Shown piece by piece: positions 33,895 to 45,559 of a DNA stretch of 64,000 nt. Numbering within the stretch: position 1 is the stretch's first letter; each line of letters opens with the position of its first letter. The DNA comes from Gnetum montanum (taxonomy: Eukaryota; Streptophyta; Gnetopsida; Gnetales; Gnetaceae). The stretch spans positions 13,896-77,895 of the forward strand of contig MNCI01007716.1 in assembly GCA_015680685.1 (NCBI GenBank), read 5' to 3'. The translations under genes and the position numbers were made by a program. The notes beneath the pieces are model-generated. The model searched no databases, was not told the origin of the DNA, and worked only from the letters and a program-made list of their open reading frames with translations.

Positions 33895-34839
33895 TGATGA
33901 AGTGTTTGTTGGTCACTGCATTTACTAGGCTGCATATATAGGACCCTGTATACATGGCTGCATCGATGCGGTCCCGTATACATGGCCCCATCAACGTGGC
34001 CTTGTCGACGAGGCCCCATCGTCGCATCCTTCCATGTGTCGATGTGGCCCCATTTACGTGGCACCTATTTCGACCTATAAATAAGAGGGCCTTCTACCTC
34101 ATTGAGGTACCTTTTTGTTAGTTGTAGTAAAGCTCTTGTAGTTTGTTCCTGCAGGAGATAGAATATTTTCCAAGTGCCCGCAGTAGGTGTAAGAAAAGTG
34201 ACTGACTTTTTATTCGAGCGTTGATGTATCTGAGCACATTGGCATGATGGAAATAAAGACGAACTCTTTAAGCATTCCTTACAACATTTGGAATTAGCCA
34301 TTTAATGCATTCAATAGTTTAATGTTCTATGATTTGATAATTACTTAAGTTTCTGTTATTGTTATTTTAATCGCTATCGCTCCTTTATAGTTCGTAAAGG
34401 CCATAAGTATGACCATCTTGAACGTAAACCCACCACTTGGTAACCCAGTGATGCTTACTGTCTGGTAACCCAGTAGTGTTTAGGGAATGCTCAGAACGTG
34501 CTCGGAATATGGGATCGGATACTTATGCTAGGAATAGTTAGGATATAGATTAGGATAATTATAGGTTAGATAATATTTCATCCCTTACTTTCCGTACCTT
34601 AATTAGATGCCAAAAGATAAAGTAAAAACTATAAAAATCAGTTGCCTCAATCTCACTTAACCATTGCCACTAGATACTCATAAGTGAGGTTGAGAAGACA
34701 ATGACTGTTCTAAAAAATGGTTTTGCTGGTTAGAGGTCTGGTGTATGTTATGTGCTTATAGTCTACGGAATTTGACAGAGCCGCATGTGAACACCCGTGA
34801 TTTGCATGGTTGGGTGTAGGGGTACCTAGCCGCTCATCA
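33895..34839 (+). repeat. 5' LTR of element D
   Basis: 945 bp, TGATGAAGTG...CATCA. U3 (33930-34060) is an array of GTATAC (33948-33953, 33976-33981), GCATCGATGC (33960-33969), GTCGAC and related palindromes. TATA CTATAAATAAGAGGGCC at about 34075. About 78 bp longer than the 3' LTR, the difference lying in this array. Confidence 0.92.
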
Positions 34840-34840
34840 T

Positions 34841-34858
34841 TGGCATCGTTGCCGGGGA
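34841..34858 (+). other. Primer-binding site of element D
   Basis: TGGCATCGTTGCCGGGGA, two bases from the plant tRNA-Asp complement, one base after the LTR end. Confidence 0.8.
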
Positions 34859-35004
34859 CTGTTAGTCTTACATGTATCATCTAACCTTAGTAAAATTATC
34901 ATACACTTCATTGGAATGGACCCAAGATAGTAACATTTATGCATGCTAGGTGGATTAAAGTAAACATAAGGTACACTGATTAAATGAATCATCTAACATC
35001 CAAT

Positions 35005-37560
35005 ATGACTTCTTCTCACAGGTGAGATGTATCCAACCCACCAATGCCACAAGAATGTCAGGTGGTATACAAGCATCTCGATGAATATGTCCCTGACTTC
35101 ACATTCATCCTACATCAAGATGAGCATCTACGATGGTGGGACATGGAGGGGAACATCATACTACCACCTGAATGATTGGCTCTTGGAATGCTATTCCACA
35201 ATCTTGGCAGACTAGGCATCTAGGACTGTGGAGTGGAGTACTTCATGGAGGACCATGACTACCAGGACTCTCGTCCCACTAAAGCTCAATGAGCACAAGA
35301 CTAGCAGTAGGCAAGAAGATATGAACACCTGAAGGGGAAACAATTTAGTAACCCCTTATTTTTGCAAGGGTTGTAGGATGATGGGGAACCCATCTTTCAT
35401 GATTTCCATTCAGCAAAACTTCCCTTGGGACAACAGATCCTTCAGTCCATCATCTAGAACAAGCCTCAAAGTGACCAAGATCCTCAAGGGGATGGAGGAT
35501 CACGGAGCAAGGATGGGTAGGATGATCGAGGCCATCATCAGGGTAGAGGGGGAGATCGACACCAAAGCGGTGGAGACTCTTCTCCCTCTTCTCCATCCTC
35601 TCGCTCTCTTATACCTTCATCTAGTTCAAGCTCTGATCGTAACCAGGGTAGAAAGGAGCATAAGGACTGTGGTCAAAAGGATCGAAAGGAAAAATATGAG
35701 GAAACATGTGACCAATTGTGTGATGCTCACCATCATGAAAGGAGGGGTAGTCGGAATTGTCATAGACATCATGGTCCTCAATAGGACTAAGACTCAGATG
35801 AGCCATTGTTGGCTACTCAGAGCATGCTCTAGATTACCAAGGTAGTTCAGATCCCTAGTAGGCACATAAAGGATAGCTGGATCAAGTGTGTTGATATGAA
35901 CAACATCCCCAGATTTGAAGGGGGATACAACTGTGATCCGCAAACTCACTTGTAGGCGTTCCATGATGCCTACACCCTACAAAAAATTGACAATGATTGG
36001 AAGAAGCTAAAGCTATTCCCTCACACACTCATCAAGGAAGCAGAAAACTTGTATCAGTCCTTAGAATTGGAATCAATCAGAAGATGGAGTATGATACTTG
36101 AGATTTTTAATGACAAGTATCAAACGTACTCTAGAGTGGCGAATCTGAGATGACAAATCCAAGGTTGGGAGCAAGTGGATCATGAACTCTTGGATGTGGC
36201 CATGAGTAGGTACTATTCATTGTTGCATCAGTGCCCTGGTCATGGCTACTCTTAGCGGGCACAACTTCACCACATCATTGATGGGCTCTGCTTTGAAACG
36301 CGAAAGACCCTTGGCGTGTACGCCCAAGGACAACTGTCGAAACTAACTACCCATCAATTGTAACACCTCATTGAGTAGGTGGCCAATGAGGAAGGGGAAC
36401 TTAGAAAGAAGGAGAGTGCAGAAGAGTTCAACTAGGATCCTTCCCTCAAAAAAAGGGAAGTCTGATTTTGCGAAGATGAGGAGGAATCACCACTAGAAGT
36501 AATGGTGAACCGAAAAACCTTGCCATTACAAAATTTTGCATCTGAAATATCAATAAAGGTTGATAAGATGTGGGACTATTTGGACAAAAAATTTTAGAGT
36601 ATGCTAAAAATTATAGAGGAGTCTAGAGAACAAGGTAATGATCGCGATTGGTGTAAGAAGAAGGAAGCTAAATGTGCCCAACATAAGGGTAAGGGCAAAG
36701 TTTTTGTAGTAGCACAGGTTGCAAAATTTGACACAAAGGAGGATGATGAATGTGGCATATGCCAATATGAACATCCTAAGGGGTGTTTTCCTATGGTGTC
36801 ACATCTCCAAGAGTCTAGGGTGTACACGTTGAATCATCGCTTGGCGAGGCAGCAAACACCCCAGAGGTCGCCTTATCCACAAGGAAATCCCAGATAGTTC
36901 CACCACCAGCAGCAAGGGTATTATCCAAGTGAAGTGCCACTGCAACTGTATGAATACTTCCAGCAGTGGTATCACCCACAAGCATGGGGGATGCCACCTC
37001 TAAGGTAGTAGTACCCTTACCGACAACCAGATCCTTATGGGTGCTACGTTCAGCAACCAGTCTCTCCACGGGACTCTTCCATTTATGCCACATTTCAAAA
37101 TTATTACCACTCCCAGAATATTTCTGAACATAACCTCCATCACCTAGGGGGGAAAACCCACATCTCTAATATCCTCCATCACCTTCTCTTATCACTACTT
37201 CTCCACAAAATCCCACTCAACTACCACCTACTCCACCTATGCAGGGGGAGATACCACCACTGCCATAGCCACAGCAACGAAACACTACGATGGCTGTCAA
37301 CATACAACTGGCTCCTTAGTTGAGTGGACTAGAAGCCAAGACACGGAAACGTCCCTTCTTCTGACCCAATCATGTATGCACATCCTTACACCCACTTGTG
37401 GCTGGTGCCTCTAAACCTCAAACTGCCTCTACTATTCCACCGCTCGAGCAACCTTCAGACCAAATGCCCTCCAACATATAAACGGTCATGCTCACACACG
37501 TAGTGATCAACTAGATAAAGGAAGGTCACCTTCCCTAGAAATTAACTGATTCGAGAAGTC
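35005..37560 (+). pseudogene. gag: gag of element D
   Basis: Starts at ATGACTTCTTCTCACAGG. N-terminal block 'SDFTFILHQDEHLRWWDMEGNI' type text (35095-35165). The matrix/capsid-like middle has 'LHQCPGHGYS', 'HHIIDGL', 'YAQGQLSKLTTHQL' (36220-36360) and 'EEGELRKKESAEEF' (about 36390-36430). Then comes the helix 'KVDKMWDYLDKKF' (36559-36597), a basic tract and the zinc-knuckle-like CGICQYEHPKGC (about 36751-36786). The tail is Pro/Gln/Tyr-rich to about 37300. Frameshifts and about 20 stops; the longest open piece is 155 codons. Confidence 0.75.
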
Positions 37561-37577
37561 CCCTCATCCATCTTCAG

Positions 37578-38116
37578 GTGGCAGGAAATGAGCCCTGTAA
37601 AGCTATTCTAGATTTAGGGTTAGGAGTCAATTTAATCTCACATGACATGTACAAGAATTGGAACTTGCCCCCGTTAAAGAAGAGTAACGTTAGGCTCAAA
37701 TTGGTAGACCAGTCCATCATTGTTCCCTTGGGAGTGGTGGAGTACATTGTGATCACTGTTTGTGGGTGGTCCTATCCTGCTGATTTCCTTGTCATTAGTG
37801 TTGAAAATTGCAAGGGAAACTTTCCAATCATAATGTGAGAGCCTCATTGAGCACGGTGGTAGGAAATGAGCCCTATAAAGCTCTTCTAGATTCGGGGTTA
37901 GGAGTCAATTTGATCTCACATGACATGTCCAAGAATTGGAACTTGCCCCCATTAAAGAAGAGCAACATTAGGCTTGAATTGGTAGAACAGTCCATCATTG
38001 TTCCCTTGGGAGTGGTGGAGGACATTGTGACCACCGTTTGTGGGTGGTCCTATCTTGCTGATTTCCTTGTCATTAGTGTTGACAATTGCAAGGGGAACTT
38101 TCCAATCATAATGTGA
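37578..38116 (+). pseudogene. Aspartic protease of element D, tandemly duplicated
   Basis: Retroviral-type aspartic protease. Two consecutive copies, 37578-37838 and 37838-38116. Both carry 'GNEPCKAILDLGLGVNLIS' or 'GNEPYKALLDSGLGVNLIS' (catalytic Asp in LD-x-G), then 'VPLGVVEDIV', 'VCGWSY.ADFLVI' and 'CKGNFPIIM'. The unit is about 278 bp, so the second copy is in a shifted frame. Other elements have a single copy. It follows gag and precedes a linker that ends where RT should begin. Confidence 0.8.
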
Positions 38117-38679
38117 GGGCTTGGTTGAGCACGGTGGATGCAAGACTAGGACTCTAAGATCTTTCCCTTGATATTTCAAAGGAAAATGATTTTGGAAAGA
38201 TTGAGAAGAAGCATGTTCCATGCATCATGTACAGCGACTCAAGGTGCAACTGTGTGCAACAGTTATGGTCTACTAAATGGACATGCATTCAAGCATGTAG
38301 TCAGTGTATCGACGAATCACCAGTTCAATAGTGCCTGTACGCAACAACCACCAATTAAAAGGGCACCTAGTGGCTGACAGCTGACCCTGCTAGCAGCACA
38401 ATATGCATAGAACCATCTAAGGGGCTTGTAGAAGCCTATGTAGAAAGCATGGATGAAATTGAAGAGGTTCATCAATAGGTCTCCACTGTTGATGACCATG
38501 GTGACTGGGGAAAGTTGCAAATCCCTGAAAACTTCAAACACGAGCCCTTGGAACTTAAACCTTTCAGTGGGCTCCACCTAACTAGGGATACCACCTCCTC
38601 ATCACCAGGATAGCCTTGCTCCATTTTTCGCATCTCCTCCTTTCCACCTAGTCGTGGGGGAGATCGTCATCCTTGCTAA
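38117..38679 (+). pseudogene. pol linker joined to C-terminal remnant (RT-RNase H-integrase deleted)
   Basis: After protease the linker reads 'SLDISKENDFGKIEKKHVPC' (about 38160-38222), then 'KLQIPENFKHEPLELKPF' (to 38568). In B and C this is followed by RT; here the text jumps directly to the extreme pol C-terminus ('CSIFRISSFPPSRGGDRHPC', ending 38679). About 2.6 kb of coding sequence is therefore absent. Confidence 0.75.
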
Positions 38680-40150
38680 TCCATTCCACTACACCCCTTA
38701 CTATTTTGTAATTTTTTGTTTTATACTTTTTATTTTTCAACATCATTCATACGTTTGCCAATTCTTTTTAATTTTTTCCTTTCTTTAATTATTTTTTGTT
38801 TCTTTATGTGTGTTTCATTTTCACGTGATCGCTAATATGTCATCTTATTGTCATCAGGTGTTTGGCACAGATGGTTTTTGTTGCGATAGGTCATGTACAA
38901 CAGTCCACCTAGTTATCTGACTCCCACCCTTGCATGGTTGTCTTTGGACTTTACATCTATTTTCAGCTCATACAATCGACAGTGAGTCCATGTCATCCAC
39001 CCATTCACCCACTCCATGGTTTTCCTTCTATTGGAAACATGCAACCCCTTCAATTAATGTGTGACTTGTGTAGTTCCTAGACTTGGAGATGACCCAATGG
39101 TTTGAATCGGGTGTGACTTCAAGGGGAATGCAACATTCGTCGCCCTCTCCCATCGCCTGGGTTGCCAGTGTGTCCGTACGGGTTTCTTACCACTCCACAT
39201 CCTTCTCTACAAGGAAGTCACTGTGCAATTCAACCTTGCATGGTGTGGTCCTCATCAAAAAAATTCAAAAAATAAAAAAAAATAAACATGAGGATTCAAA
39301 GCACACCCCTTGGTCGAATGCATGCAAAAAAACATGGGTCTTTGCATGGTGTGGTTCCCACAAAATAACAAGATAATGAAGAAAATAAAAGCATCATTAT
39401 GTGGGAATTCAAAGCACACCACTTAGACTGCCTCTCACGGGCCACCAAAACAAGTTATGGGCCTTAGCTGTCCCCTCTAACTTTGCCCTATTTCACTTCC
39501 TTCTTCTCATGCCTATTGGAGTGGTGGTTTCCTATGGGTACACTCTGCTACTTGGTGGATGGATGAGGCTTCGCTTGTTGCTGTGAGGTCACTATATGTG
39601 GTTGGTTTTGGATCTGAACTCAGGAACGATCCTATCGGGTCACTTAACCACAAATTCACACAGGGTTCAAGTAACCAATGATTGGAATTCCACTCATCTT
39701 ATCTCTCTCTCACCTATTTCTCTTCCAAACTCACTCACTACCATTTTATGTTTTGAAAGTTTTTTGTGATTTCCATGTACTGATAATGCCTTGGCGGGAT
39801 CTCTTGGGTAGCAGTATTAACTTGCGAGCACCACAGACCCCGATGTTGAGGATATGTAAGGGCTACTAAGGCTATTGCTTACTATGGGGAGGACCCACCT
39901 GCATATTCTTGGTACCGCTTGTTAAGTCTCCCATTCTTTGTATTTCATGGTTGATTATTTTTAGGGTCCCATCACTCAATTTCCTCCCCACGGAGTCCTT
40001 TCTCACCATGTTCTCCTACCTTTGACACTTTTTCTAGCCCAAGTTACCTTCCTCATGTCCTCAATCTCATTCCCGGTCTCTTATGCTATTCAACTATCCC
40101 AATTTGGCATTTTAAATTCATTTTAAAGGTTTTTTATGGGTTGGTCAACG
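38680..40150 (+). other. 3' noncoding region of element D
   Basis: Same ordered blocks as B, C, G and H: 'GAGTCCATGTCATCCACCCA' (38984), 'GTGACTTCAAGGGGAATGC' (39111), 'TGCATGGTGTGGTCCTCA' (39237), a second copy 'GCATGGTGTGGTTCCCAC' (39343), 'GGGGAGGACCCACC' (39886). The duplicated GCATGGTGTGG block with its poly(A) shows local tandem growth. Confidence 0.6.
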
Positions 40151-40164
40151 CTGGTTAACGAGTG

Positions 40165-40268
40165 CGACCCTCTACGTATACGGGGCCCCGTATATGCAGC
40201 CCCTTGTATATACACGATCGTGTATACACGGCCCTGTCGACGCAGTGCCCAACCCCTATATATATGGC
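40165..40268 (+). promoter_or_regulatory. Internal promoter-like module of element D (palindromes + TATA)
   Basis: Two perfect 18-bp palindromes, TATACGGGGCCCCGTATA (40177-40194) and TATACACGATCGTGTATA (40209-40226), plus GTCGAC (40237), precede a TATA box CTATATATATGG (40256-40267). Cores GTATAC and GTCGAC also occur in D's own 5' LTR U3. ORF3 starts about 433 bp downstream. Promoter role is inferred from layout. Confidence 0.65.
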
Positions 40269-40689
40269 CATTGTAGTTAAGAATTTCATCATTTTGCAAA
40301 CAACTTGTGGGGATATTTTGCCATTTTTTCTGCCTAACTTCTTCTCAAGCACCTACATTCCATCATGCATTCGTATCAACCAATCCTTGCCCTCTTGAGC
40401 ACCCGGAGGGGTGGCCTCAGTCAGGGGGGGGGGGGGTGAAGCGTATGTGTAATTAATTAACTAATTAATCAATTAAATAAGACTTTGCACCTCTAAGGGA
40501 AGAAAAAAAATAAGCTTAAACTTCAACTTATTCCTTGATTGTTTTTGGCTCTAACCCATGAATTAACACTCTGGGGGACTTAATGGGAGGCCCGTGCCAA
40601 CAACATAACTTAGTCGAACTGAGAAGGTGTATAAGGACCATCTTGAGCTACTTATGCACAGTCTAATGGGTGGTTATGTTTGATTGCAG

Positions 40690-43543
40690 ATGGCACCCAA
40701 ACCAAGGCATCTAAGGGACGAAGGACCATCACAACTAAGGGACAAGTGTCCACGAATGGGAAGAGGATGAGGCATGCAACAACCAGAGCATGCAGGGGGC
40801 TCTCATGCAACTAGCCCCCTCCACAAAAGACTTGATGTGGAATCTGTCCATCAGATTCCCGAAGAGGAGATTTCCAGTGAGCAATTGCAAGGGGATGAGA
40901 CTTCGGGAATAGCACCACGGCGTGAGGTCACCTTGACCTAAGCCTATCTTGATGCTATCAAGCTGTGTGAAGTGCAACGGATGGTCCTCCAAGAGCTTAA
41001 CTTTGGACCATTCCTTGAGAACGCACCAGAAGATGTGAGGCTTCAACTGAAAAACTGTCCGATGTGGCCAATCATCACAACCAGTGGTGAATGGTACTTG
41101 GGAGAGACCTATCTCTTCTGAACGAATCAACAACCAGGGTCTAGAGTAAGAATCAAAGACATTTATATCTCTTACTCTTTGTAGGCAATAGTGCAAGCTC
41201 TAGGGTTGCTCGAGATTGGAGCAGATGTGGTGGAGATCCCAAAACAAGCAGACCTTGAGGTAAAAAGTGAGTGGATCAAGCGGTGCTATGGGGTAGACTG
41301 TAAGAAGTTCAGCTCTCTAACCACAGCGGAGAGGGTATATTCAAAGATCACGTCTTACCACCTGAATCCAATGGTAAGAACCAACAAAATCACATCCTTC
41401 TCCACTCATGCATGTACCACTCTAAGTGGGAAGTTTTCGATGAGTCTTCCACAGTTACTATTTTTGGAAATTGAAAAATGGTTCACTGAAAGCGAACGTG
41501 GAAGCCGAGCTCTCCCCTTCACCTGCCTAATAAGAAAGTTATGCAAATGGACAGGGATAACATGGTACACCAATGATACAATCTGACATGCCCCGATTAC
41601 CTCATGGCATGAAATAATGAAGGATAGGACTCCAGCCATGATGCAAATAGAGGAGGAGCAGCAACCACCTTCACCACCTACGCAAACAACAAGGTCAGGT
41701 TCGAAAATCATTGCAAAACACATTCGTGAAATTTGATAATCACTCTTGAGCCAGCAAGAGCAATCTGGCAGGACTAGTGGAGGGGAAGACCCTTCAGTTT
41801 ATCGCCCTGCAATGAGCCACTTGGAGCAAGTGGCTTGATTAATCAGCTTGCTTGAAAGAGCAGGGCCGATGTTCTTCATCGCCCAAATGCAAGTACTAGC
41901 AAGGATAGATCCTAGTGTTCGAGAGGTAACAGTATCAACCAAATAGCTATTTCCTGAAATCTCTAGGAATGCTGCTACCTTCTTAGTTTGCTTTGAAGAT
42001 GGTGAAGGGTCAACAATCTTGGTGATGCAACACCAAGGATAGGGGATTGTAGTCGAAGTGGTTGCTGATACAATTGCTACAACTCTCAATGCACTGGTGG
42101 CACCTGCCAAATGTTCATTGACTTCAAGATGTACAGGCATCTACTGGAACCTCATGTAGCAAGATCGATGCAGCACAACATGAGGAATTGTTGGACCGAT
42201 TGGTGGGAACCGGGCAATAGCTTCTAGATGTCTTTGACCTTCTAGATAACATCATTGCAACCTACTCGGTGCTGCTCTCAGCAAGGGGTAAGAGCCTCAT
42301 TTTGGAAGGGCAACTTGAAACTGCTCAAGCCACCTGTCAATGCTTGGCAACACAAGTAGCCCAATTAAGAACCCAACTTGTCGATCCAGCTCTCCTCAAC
42401 TATGAAATCACTAGAGATGAAGCTTTTCAACAGCTTTAGCTCAAACTTCAGATAGTTGAGGATGAGCGAGAGTCGACGATCTTCGATAAGTCCTTGGCAA
42501 ATGTTCAAGCATATAATTTAAACCAGAACTTGATGGAGGTTCACCAGGAGAACATTAGGTTGACCACGGAGGTTCATCGCCTACATAATGTTGGTGCAGA
42601 AAATGAGCACATGAAAAATTTTATCCACCAATAGTAGGAAGAGATAGCCAGGGTGAATGCTGATGTAAGAAGGTTGACAGCCGAGAACCAAAATCTGTCC
42701 ATGGAGGAGGTTCGAGCTTTGCGACAAAAATTTGCCATCAAAATTGCTGCTTGGAAGAACGAGGCCCTGAAGTTTGAAAAAATCAAGAATCATTACAGGG
42801 ACCAAGTGGGACTGCAAAAGGAAGTAAATGAGAAGCAGATTCAAGTCACAAAGGCCAAGCTAAACCAAGCGCTCTAGTAGCTCCAAGAAGGAGGCGAAGT
42901 ATGGCAACCTATCTTTGATGGGTTGAAGGCCTATAATCAAGCTGAAATCCACCTCAAGGAGTTACAGACTAAAGTAATGATAGAGTATATGGAGCTCACC
43001 AACCTTCTCTATGCAAATCAAGCCATGCTCACAGCTAGGAGACCATGGTCTAAATTGGAGAAACAAGTGGCTGCCTCGTATTCTTTATACGAGGGTGAGT
43101 TCCAAGCGCACAAAGCAATGAAACAGAAATTGGAAACAACAAATGCAGAACTCGAGGTCCTCCACATGATTTTTGAAGGACAACATGCAGTCACGGAGAA
43201 CTTGGCCCATTGGATGAATGACTACCAGCAGCTACAAGCATCAATCCGAGCGTTTGACATCAAATGAAAGTAATTCGTAGCCTGGTTTGTCAACTTGAAA
43301 GAACTCTTCCTGGCGCTACCATGCCCTTGGGAGGTTCCAGTTCTAGCACACATTGGTGAAGCTACCTGGATAGTGAACGATCCTAGAAGGAAGGAGAAAA
43401 AGATGAGGGCTCTCCTGGAGGCTTTCTGGTTACCTCCAGAAGTCGTAGCTACTACTGGGTAGCCATCATTTGTGCCAGCACCATTGCATGGGCTAGAAGC
43501 TGGTGAAGGTTTGTCAAAACCACCGCCCCAAGGGATGGTGTGA
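40690..43543 (+). pseudogene. ORF3 of element D (post-pol coiled-coil protein)
   Basis: About 950 codons with one frameshift (between 41586 and 42653) and a handful of stops. ATGGCACCCAAACCAAGGC follows TTGATTGCAG, a good splice acceptor. N-terminal part: 'EVQRMVLQELNFGPFLENAP', 'CPMWPIITTSGEWYLGETY', then an open 131-codon stretch (41191-41586) with 'RCYGVDCKKFSSLT', 'YHLNPMVRTNKITSFSTHAC' and 'LPFTCLIRKLCKWTG'. Middle: 'FLVCFEDGEGSTILVMQHQG'. The C-terminal part is long coiled coil (42653-43267) with 'AAWKNEALKFEKIKNHYRDQ', 'ELTNLLYANQAML' and 'LEKQVAASYSLYEGEFQAHK'; then 'WFVNLKELFLALPCPWEVP'. No membrane segment. Role unknown. Confidence 0.75.
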
Positions 43544-43780
43544 TCTTCTCCAATAATTTTTACATCCTTCTTCATGGTAGAGACACCAAGATCAGCAAGG
43601 TGTTCAATTTTGTCTCTAAACATTGCCATTTTTGTAACTTGTCCTTTTGTAACTCGGGCACTTGGTTAAATTGATGTTGTGTCATGTGCATGTCAAGTTA
43701 TGTGTGTTATAAATAAAATTCCATACATTCCAAATTGTAAGAGGAACTTGAGGACGAGTTTTTACTCAGTTGTGGGGGTA

Positions 43781-44647
43781 TGATGAAGTGTTTGTTGGTT
43801 GCTGCATTTACTAGGCCATGTTTACATCGACATATATGTGTCTGCATCGACATGGCCCTATTTACATGACACCTATTTCGGCCTATAAATAAGAGGGCCT
43901 TTTGCCTCATTGAGGTACCTTTTTGTCAATTATAGCGAAGCTCTTGTAGTTTGTTCCTATAATAGATAGAATATTTTCCAAGTGCCTGCAGAAGGTGTAA
44001 GAAAAGTGACTGGCTCTTTATTCGAGCATTGATGTATCTGAGCCCATTGGCATGATGGCAATAAAGACAAACTCTTCAAGCATTCCTTGTAGCATTTGGA
44101 CTTATCCATTTAATGGATTCAATAGTTTAATGTTCTATGCTTTGATAATTACTTAAGTTTCTGTTATTGTTATTTTAATCGCTATCGCTCCTTTATAGTT
44201 CGTAAAGGCCATAAGTATGACCATATTAAATGTAAACCCACCACTTGGTAACCCAATGACACTTACCATTTGGTAACCCAGTAGTGTTTAGGGGATGCTT
44301 AGAACATGCTCGAAAGATGGGATCAGATACTTATGCTAGGAATAGTTAGGATACAGATTAGGATAATTATAGGTTAGATAATATTTTATTCCTTACTTTC
44401 CATACCTTAATTAGATGCCAAAAGATAAAGTAAAAACTATAAAACTCAGTTGCCTCAATCTCACTTAACCATTGCCACTAGATACTCACAAGTGAGGTTG
44501 AGAAGACAATGATCGTTCTAATAAAGGGTTTTGCTGGTTAGAGGTCTGGTGTATGTTAAGTGCTTACAGTCTATGGAATTTGACCAAGTTGCATGTGAAT
44601 GCTTGTGATTCGCATGGTTGGGCATAGGGGTGCCTAGCTGCTCATCA
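43781..44647 (+). repeat. 3' LTR of element D
   Basis: 867 bp, preceded by the purine tract TGTGGGGGTA (43771-43780) and followed by CTTAT. U3 has fewer and more decayed palindromes than the 5' LTR; GTATAC is absent. TATA CTATAAATAAGAGGGCC near 43885. Confidence 0.92.
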
Positions 44648-44652
44648 CTTAT

Positions 44653-45081
44653 GAATAATAATATTAATTACTTAAGAATAAGAACATAAATTGCATGAAA
44701 AGAAAAGTCCTAAAAAGTAGAATTATGCTAGTCTAAATGCTTTAATGAATAGAAGAAATCTTAATTTTATGTCATTGATGAAAATATGTCTAGGTACAGA
44801 TGCAATCAAATAAAATGTGATACAATCTCTTGAATCCATGCTACAGACACTCTAAGGAAAAATATTCCAACTTTTTTGGAAAGAAATTGCAAGAATTTGG
44901 CTAAGGAAACAATTAGAAGATGGCATAAATGCAGGGCATGTGCTTATTTATCTAGGAAACACTTGCATTAGTGTTGACATACCTACATTAATGCATCATA
45001 GGATATGTGGACGAGGATATGTTGATGGGGCTACATTGATAGGAATGCATTAATGGATCTTGTCTCATTGATGGTTCATCA
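44653..45081 (-). repeat. 3' LTR of element E, U3 part
   Basis: Continues E's LTR after D. Contains ATTAATGCATCA and GAATGCATTAATGG palindromes (44980-45055) and a TATA box in reverse near 44945. Ends CATCA at 45081. Confidence 0.75.
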
Positions 45082-45559
45082 TACTACCATGACTGATTGA
45101 AAACTTATCCTTAAGTGAAAAAAATAAGGATAAGGTTTTTTACAAAATTTGGGTTAGCATGGAACTTTATTAATAGAAAGAATGATTAACTACCTCAAAC
45201 TAACTTTGAGTGCTAGATTGTATGGTTTACAAAAATGAGTGCAATTTTACAATAAAACTTTGGACACTTGGATGAATTTTAGTAGATGCTTATTGAATGG
45301 ATGGAGATGTGATGAAGTCTCATATGATGCCTAAAGGTTGAGGCTCTTATGGCTTGGATGATTCTTTATTGCATCTTGTTGCTACTAGGGGTTGAGGCTA
45401 CCTTACTACTATTGGAAGTTTAAAGGCATCTAGGAGTGCCATCATCATCTTCTTCTTGTTCCATTGATTGTAAATAGTTTAGGTTGCTTCACCTAGATGA
45501 GTTAGTGCATAGATGTCCCATGGGCATGGCATTGAAGAAAATATTTCCTTTAGGTTGAC

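Larger units (their letters stand above)
33895..44647 (+). mobile_element. Element D: 10.75-kb Athila-type Ty3/gypsy lacking RT/integrase but keeping ORF3
   Basis: Both LTRs, PBS and a perfect 5-bp target duplication CTTAT (33890-33894 and 44648-44652). Order: LTR, PBS, gag, protease (tandemly duplicated), short pol C-terminal remnant, 3' noncoding region, palindromic internal promoter-like module, ORF3, purine tract, LTR. RT, RNase H and integrase are deleted, so D must have been mobilised in trans if the deletion preceded insertion. It is the least decayed ORF3 carrier. Confidence 0.92.
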
